A stretch of DNA of 64,000 nucleotides from Lacrimispora celerecrescens (GCF_000732605.1 NZ_JPME01000015.1:124001-188000); one strand, 5' to 3'. Shown: positions 17,466-27,970, numbered from the stretch's first letter. A program made the numbers and translations. Notes: a model not told the origin generated them from the sequence alone.

Positions 17466-18524
17466 TTGTCCAGCGTTATCGTAGCGATTCTGGTCTTTGG
17501 GCTAATCGTATTAATTCATGAATTAGGGCATTTTTTGTTCGCAAAAATGAACGGAATCGCAGTGGTTGAGTTTTCAATCGGCATGGGACCAAGGTTGGTC
17601 CGTTTTAAAAAAGGTGAGACTATTTATTCCATAAAGGCACTGCCCTTAGGCGGTTCCTGTATGATGCTGGGAGAAGATGAGGAAAATCCCGATGAGCGGG
17701 CGTTCCAGAATAAATCAATTCCGGCCCGGATGTCGGTAATTGCAGCCGGTCCTATCTTTAATTTTATTTTAGCCTTTTTCCTGGCTGTTATTCTTGTAGG
17801 GATGAATGGATATGATACGACCTATATAAAGGAAGTAACTGATCGTTCGCCAGCTTATGAGGCAGGAATCCGACCGGGTGATAAGCTGCTCCGGATCAAT
17901 GGGGAAAGTGTATCCATGTATCGGGATTACATTCTTTATAAGCTTTTAAAGCCTGAGGAAAAGATGAATCTTGTGGAATATTCCAGAATCGATCCAACAA
18001 CCGGAACGGAAAGTATCCATTCTGTTTCCGTTAATCCAGAGTATTCAAAGGAAAGCGGGAAATACCTGATAGGTATTATCATTGCTCCTGAGAATAAAAA
18101 GGCCGCCTCTCTTGGCGAGCTGGTAAAATACGGATACATGGAAATGGAATATGATGTAAAGCTGACAGTAAAAAGCCTTGGCATGCTCTTTACCGGTAAG
18201 GCGAGTGTTAATGATTTAAGCGGTCCGGTGGGCATTGTGGTCATGATTGATGATTCTGTTAAGGCTGGGCTTACGGTCAGCGTTGTAGCAGCACTTATGA
18301 ATGTGATCAGCATGTGTATCTTGCTGAGCGCAAACCTGGGAGTTATGAATCTTCTTCCCATCCCCGCTCTTGATGGAGGGAGGCTTTTGTTTCTTATTAT
18401 TGAAGCCATCAGAGGCAAGCGTATGGATCCGGAGAAAGAGGGCCTGGTTAATTTAATCAGCATGGCTGCTCTTATGGCCCTCATGATTTTTGTGGTGTTT
18501 AACGATATCAGCAGGTTTACGTAA
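17466..18524 (+). CDS. rseP: Site-2 intramembrane zinc metalloprotease RseP/RasP
   Basis: 352 residues with a TTG start overlapping the dxr tail; AGGTGG at the end of dxr is the ribosome site. The HExxH zinc motif is HELGH at residues 18-22 in the first membrane helix. A PDZ domain sits in the middle (AGIRPGDKLLRINGESV), and the second metal motif is LLPIPALDGGRLLF near residue 300. The family cleaves anti-sigma factors and signal-peptide remnants inside the membrane. The target is not known here. Confidence 0.94.
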   Translation: MSSVIVAILVFGLIVLIHELGHFLFAKMNGIAVVEFSIGMGPRLVRFKKGETIYSIKALPLGGSCMMLGEDEENPDERAFQNKSIPARMSVIAAGPIFNFILAFFLAVILVGMNGYDTTYIKEVTDRSPAYEAGIRPGDKLLRINGESVSMYRDYILYKLLKPEEKMNLVEYSRIDPTTGTESIHSVSVNPEYSKESGKYLIGIIIAPENKKAASLGELVKYGYMEMEYDVKLTVKSLGMLFTGKASVNDLSGPVGIVVMIDDSVKAGLTVSVVAALMNVISMCILLSANLGVMNLLPIPALDGGRLLFLIIEAIRGKRMDPEKEGLVNLISMAALMALMIFVVFNDISRFT

Positions 18525-18549
18525 GCGAACCATAATTACTCGGCAATGA

Positions 18550-18630
18550 GCCAAAGGAATGTGCATGCATGTTCCTTTGGCGTCTGCCGCAATAACCGGA
18601 TGGAACTCGCGCAGCGGGTTGCCTCCGGTT
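18550..18630 (+). repeat. Two consecutive strong hairpins between rseP and ispG
   Basis: Hairpin 1: GCCAAAGGAA (18550-18559) / TTCCTTTGGC (18572-18581), a perfect 10-bp stem. Hairpin 2: AACCGGA-T-GGAACTCGC (18594-18610) pairs with GCGGGTTGCC-TCCGGTT (18614-18630), about 16 pairs with small bulges and a GCA loop. The second is followed by TTG only, so termination would be weak. They may be a dispersed palindromic (REP-like) repeat or an RNA-processing signal. Confidence 0.5.
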
Positions 18631-18658
18631 TTGAGGTATATGCAGAATGGAGGAACGT

Positions 18659-19714
18659 ATGAGCAGAGAGAAAACAAGAGTAATCCGTATCGGAGACCGG
18701 GTAATCGGCGGAGGAAATCCGGTACTGATCCAGTCCATGTGCAATACGAAAACGCAGGATGTGGAGGCGACAGTAGGTCAGATTAAAGCTTTGACAGAGG
18801 CTGGCTGCGATATCATCCGGGTAGCAGTGCCAGACATGGAGGCAGCGGCCGCATTAAAGCAGATAAAGAAGCAGATTTCTATTCCGCTGGTTGCGGATAT
18901 TCACTTTGATTACCGGCTGGCCATCGCTGCCATAGAATCTGGAGCGGATAAGATCCGGATTAATCCAGGGAATATTGGATCGGCCGACAGGGTCCGGGCA
19001 GTTGTGGAAAAGGCCAGGGAATATAATATTCCCATCAGGGTCGGGGTGAACAGCGGTTCCCTTGAAAAGAATCTGATTGAAAAATACGGCGGGGTGACTG
19101 CAGAAGGTATTGTGGAAAGCGCTCTTCAAAAAGTCCGGATGATTGAAGAATTGGGATATGAAAATCTTGTCATCAGCATTAAATCTTCCAATGTGCTCAT
19201 GTGCATCAAAGCCCATGAACTGATTGCCAGGCAATCGGATTATCCCCTTCATGTGGGAATAACCGAAGCAGGCACTTATGTCTCAGGGACAATCAAATCC
19301 TCAGTAGGCCTTGGAATCATTCTTCATGAAGGAATCGGGGATACCATCCGTGTTTCCTTAACTGGAGATCCGGTGGAGGAAGTAAAGACCGCAAAGCTGA
19401 TATTAAAGACACTTGGTTTAAGAAAAGGCGGAGTTGAGGTGGTATCCTGCCCGACCTGCGGAAGGACCAGGATCGATTTAATCTCTTTGGCAAACCAGGT
19501 GGAAAAAATGGTTTCGGAATTTGACCATCTGGATATTAAAGTAGCTGTTATGGGCTGCGTGGTAAATGGACCGGGAGAAGCCAGGGAAGCAGATCTTGGA
19601 ATTGCCGGAGGAATCGGAGAAGGCCTCTTAATGAAAAAAGGAGAAATTATCCGAAAGGTTCCGGAAGATGAACTGCTTCAGGCCCTAATGGAAGAGCTTA
19701 TGAAGATGCAATAG
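18659..19714 (+). CDS. ispG: 4-hydroxy-3-methylbut-2-enyl-diphosphate synthase (flavodoxin)
   Basis: 351 residues from ATG 18659, chosen because GGAGG lies 5 bases upstream; the ATG at 18647 has no ribosome site. The TIM-barrel N-terminus has [17 protein letters not shown]. The iron-sulfur cysteines are in [11 protein letters not shown] and the later [11 protein letters not shown]. It performs the penultimate MEP-pathway step using reduced flavodoxin or ferredoxin. It shares this cluster with dxr and uppS. Confidence 0.96.
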   Translation: MSREKTRVIRIGDRVIGGGNPVLIQSMCNTKTQDVEATVGQIKALTEAGCDIIRVAVPDMEAAAALKQIKKQISIPLVADIHFDYRLAIAAIESGADKIRINPGNIGSADRVRAVVEKAREYNIPIRVGVNSGSLEKNLIEKYGGVTAEGIVESALQKVRMIEELGYENLVISIKSSNVLMCIKAHELIARQSDYPLHVGITEAGTYVSGTIKSSVGLGIILHEGIGDTIRVSLTGDPVEEVKTAKLILKTLGLRKGGVEVVSCPTCGRTRIDLISLANQVEKMVSEFDHLDIKVAVMGCVVNGPGEAREADLGIAGGIGEGLLMKKGEIIRKVPEDELLQALMEELMKMQ

Positions 19715-19722
19715 GTGATAGA

Positions 19723-22700
19723 ATGTCTAAAAATTTTTTGGAGGTTTTTCCAAGTTTACATATTACAGAGGAATTACGGGAGCTTTTAAATCTGGTAGAA
19801 GTGGAGAAGGTCACTTTAGGCAGGGATAGAAGCTCTATTCGTATTTATCTTATGAGCCCAAGACTCATACATAAACAAAATATTTACGGGCTGGAAAAGG
19901 GGATCAAGGACCAGCTGTTTCCATCTAAGCGGATTACCATAAAGATTATTGAACGGTTCCGTTTATCGGGTCAGTACACCCCTCAGAAGCTGTTAAAGGC
20001 CTATAAGGAAAGCCTTTTAATGGAACTAAAAAATTACAGTATTATTGAATACAACATGTTCCGTAAAGCACAATTCCAGTTTCCTGAACCGGATCTTCTT
20101 AAGATGACGGTGGAAGATACCATTGTTACCCATGAGAAGGCCGGAGACTTAAAACGTGTCCTGGAAAAGATTTTCCATGAACGGTGCAGCATGCCGGTAG
20201 AGGTCCAGTATGAATATGTGGCCCCTAAGGAAAATGAGCTGGCTAAGCAAAAAGAGCTTCAGATGCAGCGGGAGGTGGAGGAAATTGTAAGCCGTACTTC
20301 CTTTGCTGTAAATAGGGAAGAAGGCCAGAATGAGTATATTGCCGGGGCAAGTGAGGGAACTGCCGGTCCTTCCATGGCGGATGGCATTTCTTTGGATACC
20401 TTGACTGCAGAATATACAGCCCTCGCTCCGTCTGATCAGGCTTCCCAGACCCCAGCACCTGCGCTGCGTATGGGAGGGAAAAAGGAAACTACTAAGACAG
20501 GCGATTCAGATACCGGGAAAAAGGAGTGGAAGGATTATAAAAAGGGCGGCGGCTCCTACGGACGCCGTTCGGACAATCCGGATGTTTTATACGGACGTGA
20601 CTTTGACGGGGAAATCATAGAGATCGATAAAATTGATGGCGAGATCGGAGAAGTTGCCGTCAGAGGCAAGATTTTAACTGTGGACAGCAGAGAGCTTAGA
20701 AGCCAGAAGACCATTATGATCTTTGATGTGACGGATTTTACCGATACAATCACAGTGAAAATGTTTGCCAAGGAAGAGCAGATTGATGATCTAAAAGCAG
20801 CAGTGGTACAGGGAAGCTTTATACGCATCAAAGGCGTCACTACCATTGATAAATTTGACGGAGAGCTGACTCTTGGATCAGTGGTTGGAATCAAGAAGTC
20901 CGAGGACTTTACCGGGAAACGGGTGGATAACAGCCTTGAAAAACGAGTGGAGCTTCACTGCCACACGAAAATGAGCGATATGGATGGGGTATCAGAAGTC
21001 AAAGATATCGTGAAACGGGCAAAACGATGGGGTATGCCTGCGATTGCCATAACTGACCACGGATGTGTCCAGTCCTTCCCGGATGCAAATCATGCCCTGG
21101 ATAAGGGCGATTCCTTTAAACTGATCTATGGCGTGGAAGGGTATCTGGTAGATGATTTAAAGCAACTTGTGGAAAATTCCAGAAACCAGGGATTGTCGGA
21201 TTCCTATGTAGTATTTGATATCGAGACAACAGGCTTTAGCTCGTCCAGAAACCGGATCATTGAAATCGGAGCGGTAAGGGTAGTTAACGGGAATATTACG
21301 GATAAATTCAGCACCTTTGTAAATCCCGATGTGCCCATTCCTTTTGAGATCGAACAGCTTACAGGTATCAATGACAATATGGTTCTTCCTTACCCTAAAA
21401 TCGATGAAATACTGCCTCAGTTTCTGGAGTTTTGCGGAGATTCGGTCCTGGTAGCCCATAATGCATCTTTTGATGTGGGCTTTATCGCTTATAATGCAGC
21501 CAGGCTTAACATAGCCTTCGATCCTACCGTCATTGACACGGTGGCGCTTGCAAGGCTCCTCCTTCCCAAGCTTAACCGCTATAAGCTGGATACGGTTGCT
21601 AAGGCACTTAATATATCCCTGGAGAATCATCATAGAGCAGTCGACGATGCAGGCTGTACGGCTGAGATATTTGTGGCATTTGTGAGAATGATCCGGGAGC
21701 GGGGCGTGGAAACTCTTGATGAGCTCAATGGGCTAAGCACCATGTCGGCGGATATGATTAAAAAGCTTCCTACCTATCATGTGATCATACTGGCGGCTAA
21801 CGATGTGGGGAGGGTAAATCTCTATCGTTTGATCTCATATTCCCACATTAATTACTATGCAAGAAGGCCAAGGATTCCCAAAAGCGTGCTGAATAAGTAT
21901 CGGGAAGGGCTGATTATAGGCTCCGCCTGTGAGGCAGGGGAACTGTATCAGGCCATCCTGCGGGGCGTTTCTGATGCAGAGGTCGCAAAGCTGGTTAACT
22001 TTTACGACTATTTGGAAATACAGCCTTTGGGAAACAATGCATTCATGCTTCGGGATGAAAAAAGTTCAATAAAGTCGGAACAGGATTTAATTGACATTAA
22101 TAAAAGGATCGTAAGTCTTGGAGTGCAGTTTGGAAAACCGGTTTGTGCCACCTGTGATGTTCATTTCTTGGATCCGGAGGATGAGGTTTACCGAAGGATC
22201 ATTATGACCGGCCAGGGCTTTAAAGATGCCGACGATCAGGCACCTTTGTATTTGCGTACCACAGAAGAAATGTTAAAGGAATTTGAATACCTGGGGCCAA
22301 ATAAGGCAGAAGAGGTAGTAATAAAAAATACAAGAAAAATTGCCGATATGTGCGAAAAGATTTCTCCGGTACGCCCGGATAAGTGCGCCCCTGTCATTGA
22401 AAATTCCGATGAGGATTTAAGAAAGATCTGTTATGACAGGCTTATGCCATCTATGGAGAAACCCTTCCCACAATTGTTACAGAACGTCTGGAGAGAGAAC
22501 TTCATTCCATCATATCCAATGGTTTTGCGGTTATGTATATCATCGCTCAGAAACTGGTTTGGAAATCCAATGAGGATGGGTATCTGGTAGGCTCCCGAGG
22601 CTCTGTCGGTTCATCCTTTGTCGCTTATTTATCAGGAATAACGGAGGTAAACTCCTTAAGCCCACATTATTATTGTACATCCTGTCATTATTATGATTTC

Positions 22701-24281
22701 GATTCAGAAGAAGTAAAACAGTTTTCCGGTATGGCTGGATGTGATATGCCGGATAGGGTTTGTCCGGTGTGCGGACGTCCTTTGGAAAAAGATGGATTTG
22801 ATATTCCCTTTGAAACCTTCCTGGGCTTTAAGGGAGACAAGGAGCCGGATATTGACTTAAACTTCTCCGGTGAATATCAAAGTAAGGCTCATGACTACAC
22901 AGAGGTTATTTTTGGCAAAGGTCAGACCTTCCGGGCAGGAACCATTGGTACCCTGGCAGATAAGACTGCCTTTGGGTATGTAAAAAATTATTATGAAGAG
23001 CGTGGGGTAAGAAAGCGCAATTGTGAGATTAGCCGGATCGTACAAGGCTGTGTTGGAGTAAGAAGAACCACCGGACAGCATCCTGGTGGAATTATCGTAC
23101 TTCCTCATGGAGAGGAAATCTATTCCTTTACTCCGGTTCAGCGGCCTGCCAATGATATGACTACCATGACGGTAACCACTCATTTTGATTACCATTCCAT
23201 TGACCACAACTTACTGAAGCTTGATATTCTGGGGCACGATGATCCTACCATGATCCGTATGCTTCAGGATTTAATTGGATTTGATCCGGTTAAAGATATT
23301 CCTCTGGACAGCAAGGAGGTCATGTCGCTGTTTCAGAACACCTCAGCCTTAAAGATCACGCCGGAGGATATTGGAGGCTGTAAGCTTGGAGCTCTTGGGG
23401 TTCCTGAGTTTGGTACGGACTTTGCCATGCAGATGTTAATTGATACGCAGCCCAAGTATTTCTCTGACCTGGTACGAATCGCCGGTCTTGCCCATGGTAC
23501 GGATGTTTGGCTTGGAAATGCCCAGGCCCTGATTCAGGAGGGGAAGGCCACCATTCAGACGGCAATCTGTACCCGTGATGATATCATGGTCTATTTAATA
23601 TCAATGGGAATCGAAGAGGGGCTGTCCTTTTCCATTATGGAGAGCGTTCGAAAGGGAAAGGGGTTAAAGCCTGAGTGGGAGGAGGAGATGACCGCCCACG
23701 GAGTTCCGGACTGGTATATCTGGTCCTGTAAAAAGATCAAGTACATGTTCCCTAAGGCCCACGCTGCCGCCTATGTTATGATGGCCTGGCGTATTGCCTA
23801 CTGCAAGGTGTTTTATCCCCTGGCTTATTATGCCTCCTTCTTTAGCATCCGTGCCAATGGCTTCAGCTATGAGCTGATGTGCCAGGGGCGGGATAAGCTG
23901 GAGTATTATCTGGCCGACTATAGGAAGCGGATCGACACTCTTTCTAAAAAAGAGCAGGACACCCTAAGGGATATGAGAATCGTACAGGAGATGTATGCCA
24001 GAGGGTTTGACTTTATGCCCATCGATATTTACCGGGCAAAAGCAAGGCATTTCCAGATCATTGACGGCAAATTGATGCCGTCCTTAAGCAGTATTGACGG
24101 ATTGGGAGAAAAAGCGGCTGATGCCGTCGTGGATTCAGTGAAGGATGGAGCCTTCCTGTCAAGGGAAGATTTCAGAAACAGGACAAAAGTCAGTAAGACC
24201 GTCTGCGATTTGATGGGAGATTTAGGACTTCTTTTTGAACTCCCAGAATCCAATCAGCTGTCCTTGTTTGACCTGGGTTAG
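19723..24281 (+). CDS. polC: DNA polymerase III, PolC-type alpha subunit, interrupted by a one-base frameshift
   Basis: The product reads as two overlapping frames. Frame 1 runs from ATG 19723 to about 22440 (906 residues) and frame 3 continues to TAA 24281. Restoring one G at 22440 (AGG-CTT to AGG-GCT) joins CYDR to AYAIYGETLPTIVTERLE, the expected PolC sequence, giving about 1519 residues. Domains in order: PolC N-terminus, OB fold, PHP (ELHCHTKMSDMDGVSEVKDI), an inserted DEDDh 3'-5' exonuclease (VVFDIETTGF), then palm and fingers with EPDIDLNFSGEYQ. PolC is the essential leading-strand replicase of low-GC Gram-positives, so a sequencing error or recoding is more likely than true loss. Confidence 0.9.
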
Positions 24282-24297
24282 AAGGGGGGATAAGATT

Positions 24298-24321
24298 CCC
24301 CCTGAAGCCTGGGGGCTTTTT
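24298..24321 (+). terminator. Terminator after polC
   Basis: CCCCC (24298-24302) / GGGGG (24311-24315), then CTTTTT. An upstream G-run (24284-24289) can pair with the same C-run, so two mutually exclusive stems are possible. Confidence 0.7.
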
Positions 24322-24395
24322 CGGACAGGTTATTACAGAAATTTATTGAAATTTTTCCAGAATTTAAAAATAATAAAAAAATTTTGAAAATAAGG

Positions 24396-24424
24396 TTGAC
24401 ATTCGCTGGGATTTATATTATACT
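24396..24424 (+). promoter_or_regulatory. Promoter of the tRNA-Pro/tRNA-Glu operon
   Basis: Consensus TTGACA (24396-24401), 17-base spacer, TATACT (24419-24424), 12 bp before the tRNA. Confidence 0.9.
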
Positions 24425-24436
24425 ACCTAACGTAAT

Positions 24437-24510
24437 CGAGGCGTGGCTCAGTTTGGTAGAGCGCTGCGTTCGGGACGCAGAGGTCGCAAGTTCGAATCTT
24501 GTCGCCTCGA
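24437..24510 (+). tRNA. tRNA-Pro (CGG)
   Basis: 74 nt cloverleaf. Acceptor CGAGGCG / CGCCTCG with discriminator A, anticodon stem CTGCG/CGCAG, loop TTCGGGA with anticodon CGG, and T loop TTCGAAT. CCA is not encoded. Confidence 0.95.
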
Positions 24511-24536
24511 TTCTGTATCATTAATATGCTGTAAAT

Positions 24537-24608
24537 GGCCTATTGGTCAAGCGGTCAAGACGCCGCCCTCTCACGGCGGAAACCCGAGTTCGATTCTCGG
24601 ATAGGTCA
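24537..24608 (+). tRNA. tRNA-Glu (CTC)
   Basis: 72 nt cloverleaf. Acceptor GGCCTAT / ATAGGTC, anticodon stem CCGCC/GGCGG, loop CTCTCAC with anticodon CTC, and T loop TTCGATT. Co-transcribed with tRNA-Pro. Confidence 0.94.
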
Positions 24609-24615
24609 TAGTATA

Positions 24616-24643
24616 AACCTTCAGGAGCAGCCTGGGGGTTTTT
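24616..24643 (+). terminator. Terminator of the tRNA operon
   Basis: AACCTTCAGG / CCTGGGGGTT (10 pairs, two G-U), then TTT. Confidence 0.75.
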
Positions 24644-24756
24644 GCGTTAAGTGGGACAGTTTTAAAATAGGAGTGCTGTAATTTTTTTTGATTGATGTAT
24701 AAAACGATTGGGAATACATAGGTTTGTCATAGATAAAGAATCAGGAGGAGCCTGTT

Positions 24757-25302
24757 ATGAAGATGATTGCTGTAGTATATCAATCGAAATATGGAGCGAC
24801 TAGAAAATATGCGGAGTGGATCGCTGAGGAATTATCCTGTGATCTGTTTGAAGGAAAAGATATAAAGGCAGATAATCTGGAACCATATGATACCATTATC
24901 TTAGGTGGTGGCCTGTATGCCGGGGGTGTCAATGGGATTAAGATATTGACAAAGAACTTCTCTAAGTTCTCAGGCAAGAATCTGGTACTTTTCACCTGCG
25001 GGCTGGCCGATCCCTCCGATCCGGTCAATACGGATAACATTAAAAAGAGTCTGAATAAGGTGTTAACCGAAGAAATGCAGGATAAGATCAAACTGTTCCA
25101 TTTACGCGGTGCCATGGATTATTCAAAACTCAGCCCGGTACATCGGGCCATGATGAGTTTTGCATGTAAGATAATAGAAAAAAAGGATCAAAGCTCTTTG
25201 ACTGACGAAGACAAAGGGATGTTAGCAAGTTACGGAAAAAACGTTGATTTTATAGATAAAGAAACGATATTGCCACTTATAAATTATATACGGGATTTAT
25301 AA
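24757..25302 (+). CDS. Flavodoxin-domain protein
   Basis: 181 residues. The N-terminal FMN phosphate loop is seen in VVYQSKYGATRKYAEWIAEE, followed by the alternating beta/alpha pattern (YDTIILGGGLYAGG, VLFTCGLADP). This resembles the flavodoxin/HemG-like family (Flavodoxin_5), which carries electrons or reduces protoporphyrinogen. The exact partner cannot be told. AGGAGGAG precedes the ATG. The diguanylate cyclase begins 16 bp downstream, so they are likely co-transcribed. Confidence 0.8.
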   Translation: MKMIAVVYQSKYGATRKYAEWIAEELSCDLFEGKDIKADNLEPYDTIILGGGLYAGGVNGIKILTKNFSKFSGKNLVLFTCGLADPSDPVNTDNIKKSLNKVLTEEMQDKIKLFHLRGAMDYSKLSPVHRAMMSFACKIIEKKDQSSLTDEDKGMLASYGKNVDFIDKETILPLINYIRDL

Positions 25303-25318
25303 GAATTACGGGGTTAAA

Positions 25319-26200
25319 ATGGATAATATTTCGCTCGATGAGATTAAGGACAAATTGGATTTTTTTTATAAAATGTATGATATCGTACGTCTGGTTGACC
25401 CGATCAACAAAAGCGTGCTGGACTATCGGCAGTCATCGTTAGTCGGAACACCAGATGTATGCTATCATTATTGGGAAAACAACAGAATTTGTGATAACTG
25501 TATTTCTATAAGATCCTATTACGAAAATAAAAGCTTTGTAAAAATGGAAAAAAGCCGTGATAATGTTCTTCTTGTTACAGCGATTCCCATTGATAACGCC
25601 GACAGCCCGGCAGTGCTGGAGCTGTTAAAAGACGCTACCGATACCATGTTAGTTGGGAACGGGGATTATAATGAAGGAGAAATCTTTTCCCGCTTTATCA
25701 AGGAGCTTAATGATGCGGCGGTGAGAGATCCGCTCACATCCCTTTATAACAGGCGTTTTGTGAATGAGCGCCTTCCTTTTGATATTATTAATGCTTTGCT
25801 AAAGCATAAGCCATTGTCTGTATGTTTTATTGATCTTGACAACTTTAAATCAATTAATGACCTTTATGGGCATGAGACGGGAGATTTAACGATCAAAGCG
25901 GCAGGCGAAGTCATTTCCCGGAATATTTCTCATGAAGATGTATGGGTGGCGAGATATGGAGGAGATGAGTTCCTTCTTTGCCTGAGCGATACCGATGAAG
26001 ACCAGGCACGTGCAATTGTAGAATACATGCAAAAGGAAATTGAGAAAATGCCGGTGAATCAGGCTGCTGAAGGAGTTTCTCTTTCCATCTCTTTTGGGAT
26101 AGAAACCATGAAGAATGTTCCTGTGACTGCGGAGGAGCTTATACGCAGGGCGGATGAAAAGATGTACAAAGCAAAAAAGGAAAAAAGTTCCGATATATAA
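25319..26200 (+). CDS. Diguanylate cyclase with N-terminal Cys-containing sensor region
   Basis: 293 residues. The GGDEF active site is intact at 214-218 (ARYGGDEFLLC), with DPLTSLYNRRFVNE marking the domain start near residue 138. The RxxD product-inhibition site that usually lies five residues before GGDEF is HEDV here, so feedback inhibition is probably absent. The first 130 residues resemble a PAS-like sensor with a CYHYWENNRICDNC cysteine cluster that could bind metal or sense redox. The product would be cyclic di-GMP. The gene follows a flavodoxin closely. Confidence 0.88.
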   Translation: MDNISLDEIKDKLDFFYKMYDIVRLVDPINKSVLDYRQSSLVGTPDVCYHYWENNRICDNCISIRSYYENKSFVKMEKSRDNVLLVTAIPIDNADSPAVLELLKDATDTMLVGNGDYNEGEIFSRFIKELNDAAVRDPLTSLYNRRFVNERLPFDIINALLKHKPLSVCFIDLDNFKSINDLYGHETGDLTIKAAGEVISRNISHEDVWVARYGGDEFLLCLSDTDEDQARAIVEYMQKEIEKMPVNQAAEGVSLSISFGIETMKNVPVTAEELIRRADEKMYKAKKEKSSDI

Positions 26201-26203
26201 TAG

Positions 26204-26233
26204 AAAAAACCACCCTATCAGGGTGGTTTTCTA
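26204..26233. terminator. Bidirectional terminator between convergent genes
   Basis: AAAACCACCCT (26206-26216) / AGGGTGGTTTT (26220-26230) around ATC, with A and T runs on both sides. It serves the diguanylate cyclase and the flotillin gene. Confidence 0.9.
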
Positions 26234-26242
26234 TTTCTGTTT

Positions 26243-27790
26243 TTACTCTTTATCTGTGCTTTCAGCAATTTCCTTGACTATGTTTGCAACAGTTACTTCA
26301 TTTGCCGGTTCATTAATAGTTGTACCTTCAGGAATTCCGGTAATATTTACATTTCTGGTTACTTTGGCATCATATGTATTTGCCTTCATGATCTCTGTGA
26401 TATCCAAACCGGTTGTTTCTTTTACAGATTCAATGGTCTTAGCTAAGACTGCTGGTACATAGCTTCCCATGGAAGTTACGCCTGCATCACCATTTCCGCT
26501 ATCAATAATTGTAACCTTATCAATGGTAGCTAATGGTTCTGCAATTGCCTTTGCCATCTCAGGTAAGGCATGCACGATCATTTCCATCATCGCGGCCTGC
26601 CCGTATTTCTTCATTGCATCCGCTTTCTTTTCCATTGCTTCCGCCTCTGCAATACCTTTCGCCTGAATCGCAGCAGCTTCTGCTTCTCCTTTGGCTTTTA
26701 TACCTTCGGCTTCCTGGAGCATAGCAAATTTTTCTGCTTCCGCCTGGGCTTTTCTTGCTTCGGCTTCTTTTTCCTGCTCATATTTCTTTGCTTCGGCTTC
26801 TCGCTGTCTTCTTGCTAAGTCAGCAGAAGCTTTTTGTTCTACGGCATAGCGTTCTGCATCGGCCTTTTTATTAATTTCAGCTTCCAAAGTCTGCTGCATA
26901 ACGGCGACTTCTTTGTTCTTTAGTTCCGCTTCTCGTTCTGTTTTTGCAATCTGTGCGTTTACCGTAGCAGTCTGAACAGTTTTTTGCTGTTCCTGGTTCT
27001 GAATTTCATAAGCTGCGTCAGCTTCCGCACGCTTCGTATCAGATTCTTTCTTTAACTCAGCCTTCCGGATCTCAAGTTCATTATTCTTCTGGGCAATTTC
27101 TGTTTGAGCAAGGACTCTTGCATCATTAGAGGCTTTATCCGCTTCTGCCTGGGCAATAGCAATGTCTCTTTCAGCCTGGGCTTTTGCGATAGACGCGTCC
27201 TTCTTGATTCTTGCCGTATTGTCGGCTCCAAGGTCCTTAATAAGGCCATTTTCATCGGATATATTCTGGATATTACATGATACAATTTCAATACCAAGTT
27301 TTTTCATATCCTTTGAAGCCTTTTCCATAACCTGATCTGAGAAGGAATCTCTGTCAGTATTGATTTCCTTTAAAGTAAGTGTACCGATAATTTCACGCAT
27401 ATTACCCTGAAGGGAATCCTGTAAGTCTTGGGTAATTTGATCCTGGTTTTTATTTAAGAAGTTTTTTGCTGCTAATTTGATTCCGTCTTCTGTTGGTTCT
27501 ATTCTTACTTTCGCGACAGCGTCAACATTCACGTTGATGAAATCATTTGTTGGCACAGATTGTTCTGTCTTGATATCCACCGTCATCTGGCCAAGATAAA
27601 GCTTATCTAATCGTTCAAGAAATGGGATTTTGATTCCGGCGCGACCAATTAAAATTTTTGGCTCTTTCTTCAATCCTGAGATAATGAAAGCCCTGTCAGG
27701 CGGAGCCTTCACATATCCGCTTGCTAAGATACCAAGCAAGATGATTACTGCTACAGCAATTAGAACGAATGGTAAAATGATCTCTAACAT
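26243..27790 (-). CDS. floT: Flotillin-like SPFH-domain membrane scaffold protein
   Basis: 515 residues from the ATG at 27790 (AAGGAG five bases upstream), beginning MLEIILPFVLIAVAVII, a membrane hairpin or single helix. Then comes an SPFH/prohibitin domain (to about residue 200) and a long Ala/Glu/Lys-rich coiled coil with repeated EAEA heptads, typical of flotillins. FloT organises functional membrane microdomains. There is no NfeD-type partner beside it. Its upstream region is now occupied by the left end of the integrated element, which may have changed its promoter. Confidence 0.9.
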   Translation of the reverse strand: MLEIILPFVLIAVAVIILLGILASGYVKAPPDRAFIISGLKKEPKILIGRAGIKIPFLERLDKLYLGQMTVDIKTEQSVPTNDFINVNVDAVAKVRIEPTEDGIKLAAKNFLNKNQDQITQDLQDSLQGNMREIIGTLTLKEINTDRDSFSDQVMEKASKDMKKLGIEIVSCNIQNISDENGLIKDLGADNTARIKKDASIAKAQAERDIAIAQAEADKASNDARVLAQTEIAQKNNELEIRKAELKKESDTKRAEADAAYEIQNQEQQKTVQTATVNAQIAKTEREAELKNKEVAVMQQTLEAEINKKADAERYAVEQKASADLARRQREAEAKKYEQEKEAEARKAQAEAEKFAMLQEAEGIKAKGEAEAAAIQAKGIAEAEAMEKKADAMKKYGQAAMMEMIVHALPEMAKAIAEPLATIDKVTIIDSGNGDAGVTSMGSYVPAVLAKTIESVKETTGLDITEIMKANTYDAKVTRNVNITGIPEGTTINEPANEVTVANIVKEIAESTDKE

Positions 27791-27850
27791 AATTTCTCCT
27801 TTCAATCATAAAAAGTTTCAAATGCATCGTGTTAATAATTCTTTATATGT

Positions 27851-27920
27851 AGAAAAAAACCGTAAAAACGAGGTTTCTGTATAGCTCCCGAAGGGACTCG
27901 AAGACCCACACATTACGAAT
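27851..27920 (-). repeat. Left attachment repeat: degenerate copy of the tRNA-Thr 3' end
   Basis: This 70-nt stretch aligns in direct orientation with 37182-37257, covering the terminator, acceptor, T arm and anticodon-stem side of the intact tRNA-Thr gene. Shared blocks include CGTAAAAACGAGGT, AGCTCCCG, GGGACTCGAA and GACCCAC. It lacks five C residues of the T arm and has about seven substitutions or indels, so it is no longer a functional tRNA end. Confidence 0.8.
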
Positions 27921-27948
27921 CTTAAAAGTGGGATTTTGTGTCATATGG

Positions 27949-27970
27949 TTAGTCAAATATTAGTCAAAAA
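27949..27970. repeat. Tandem 11-bp repeats, candidate integrase arm sites
   Basis: TTAGTCAAATA (27949-27959) is followed directly by TTAGTCAAAAA (27960-27970). Short direct repeats beside an attachment site are typical arm-type binding sites of tyrosine recombinases; that function is inferred. Confidence 0.45.

Noticed and set aside
26154-26818. Plus-strand frames opposite the flotillin gene
   Set aside because: They mirror the Ala/Glu coiled-coil codons and have no independent start signals.
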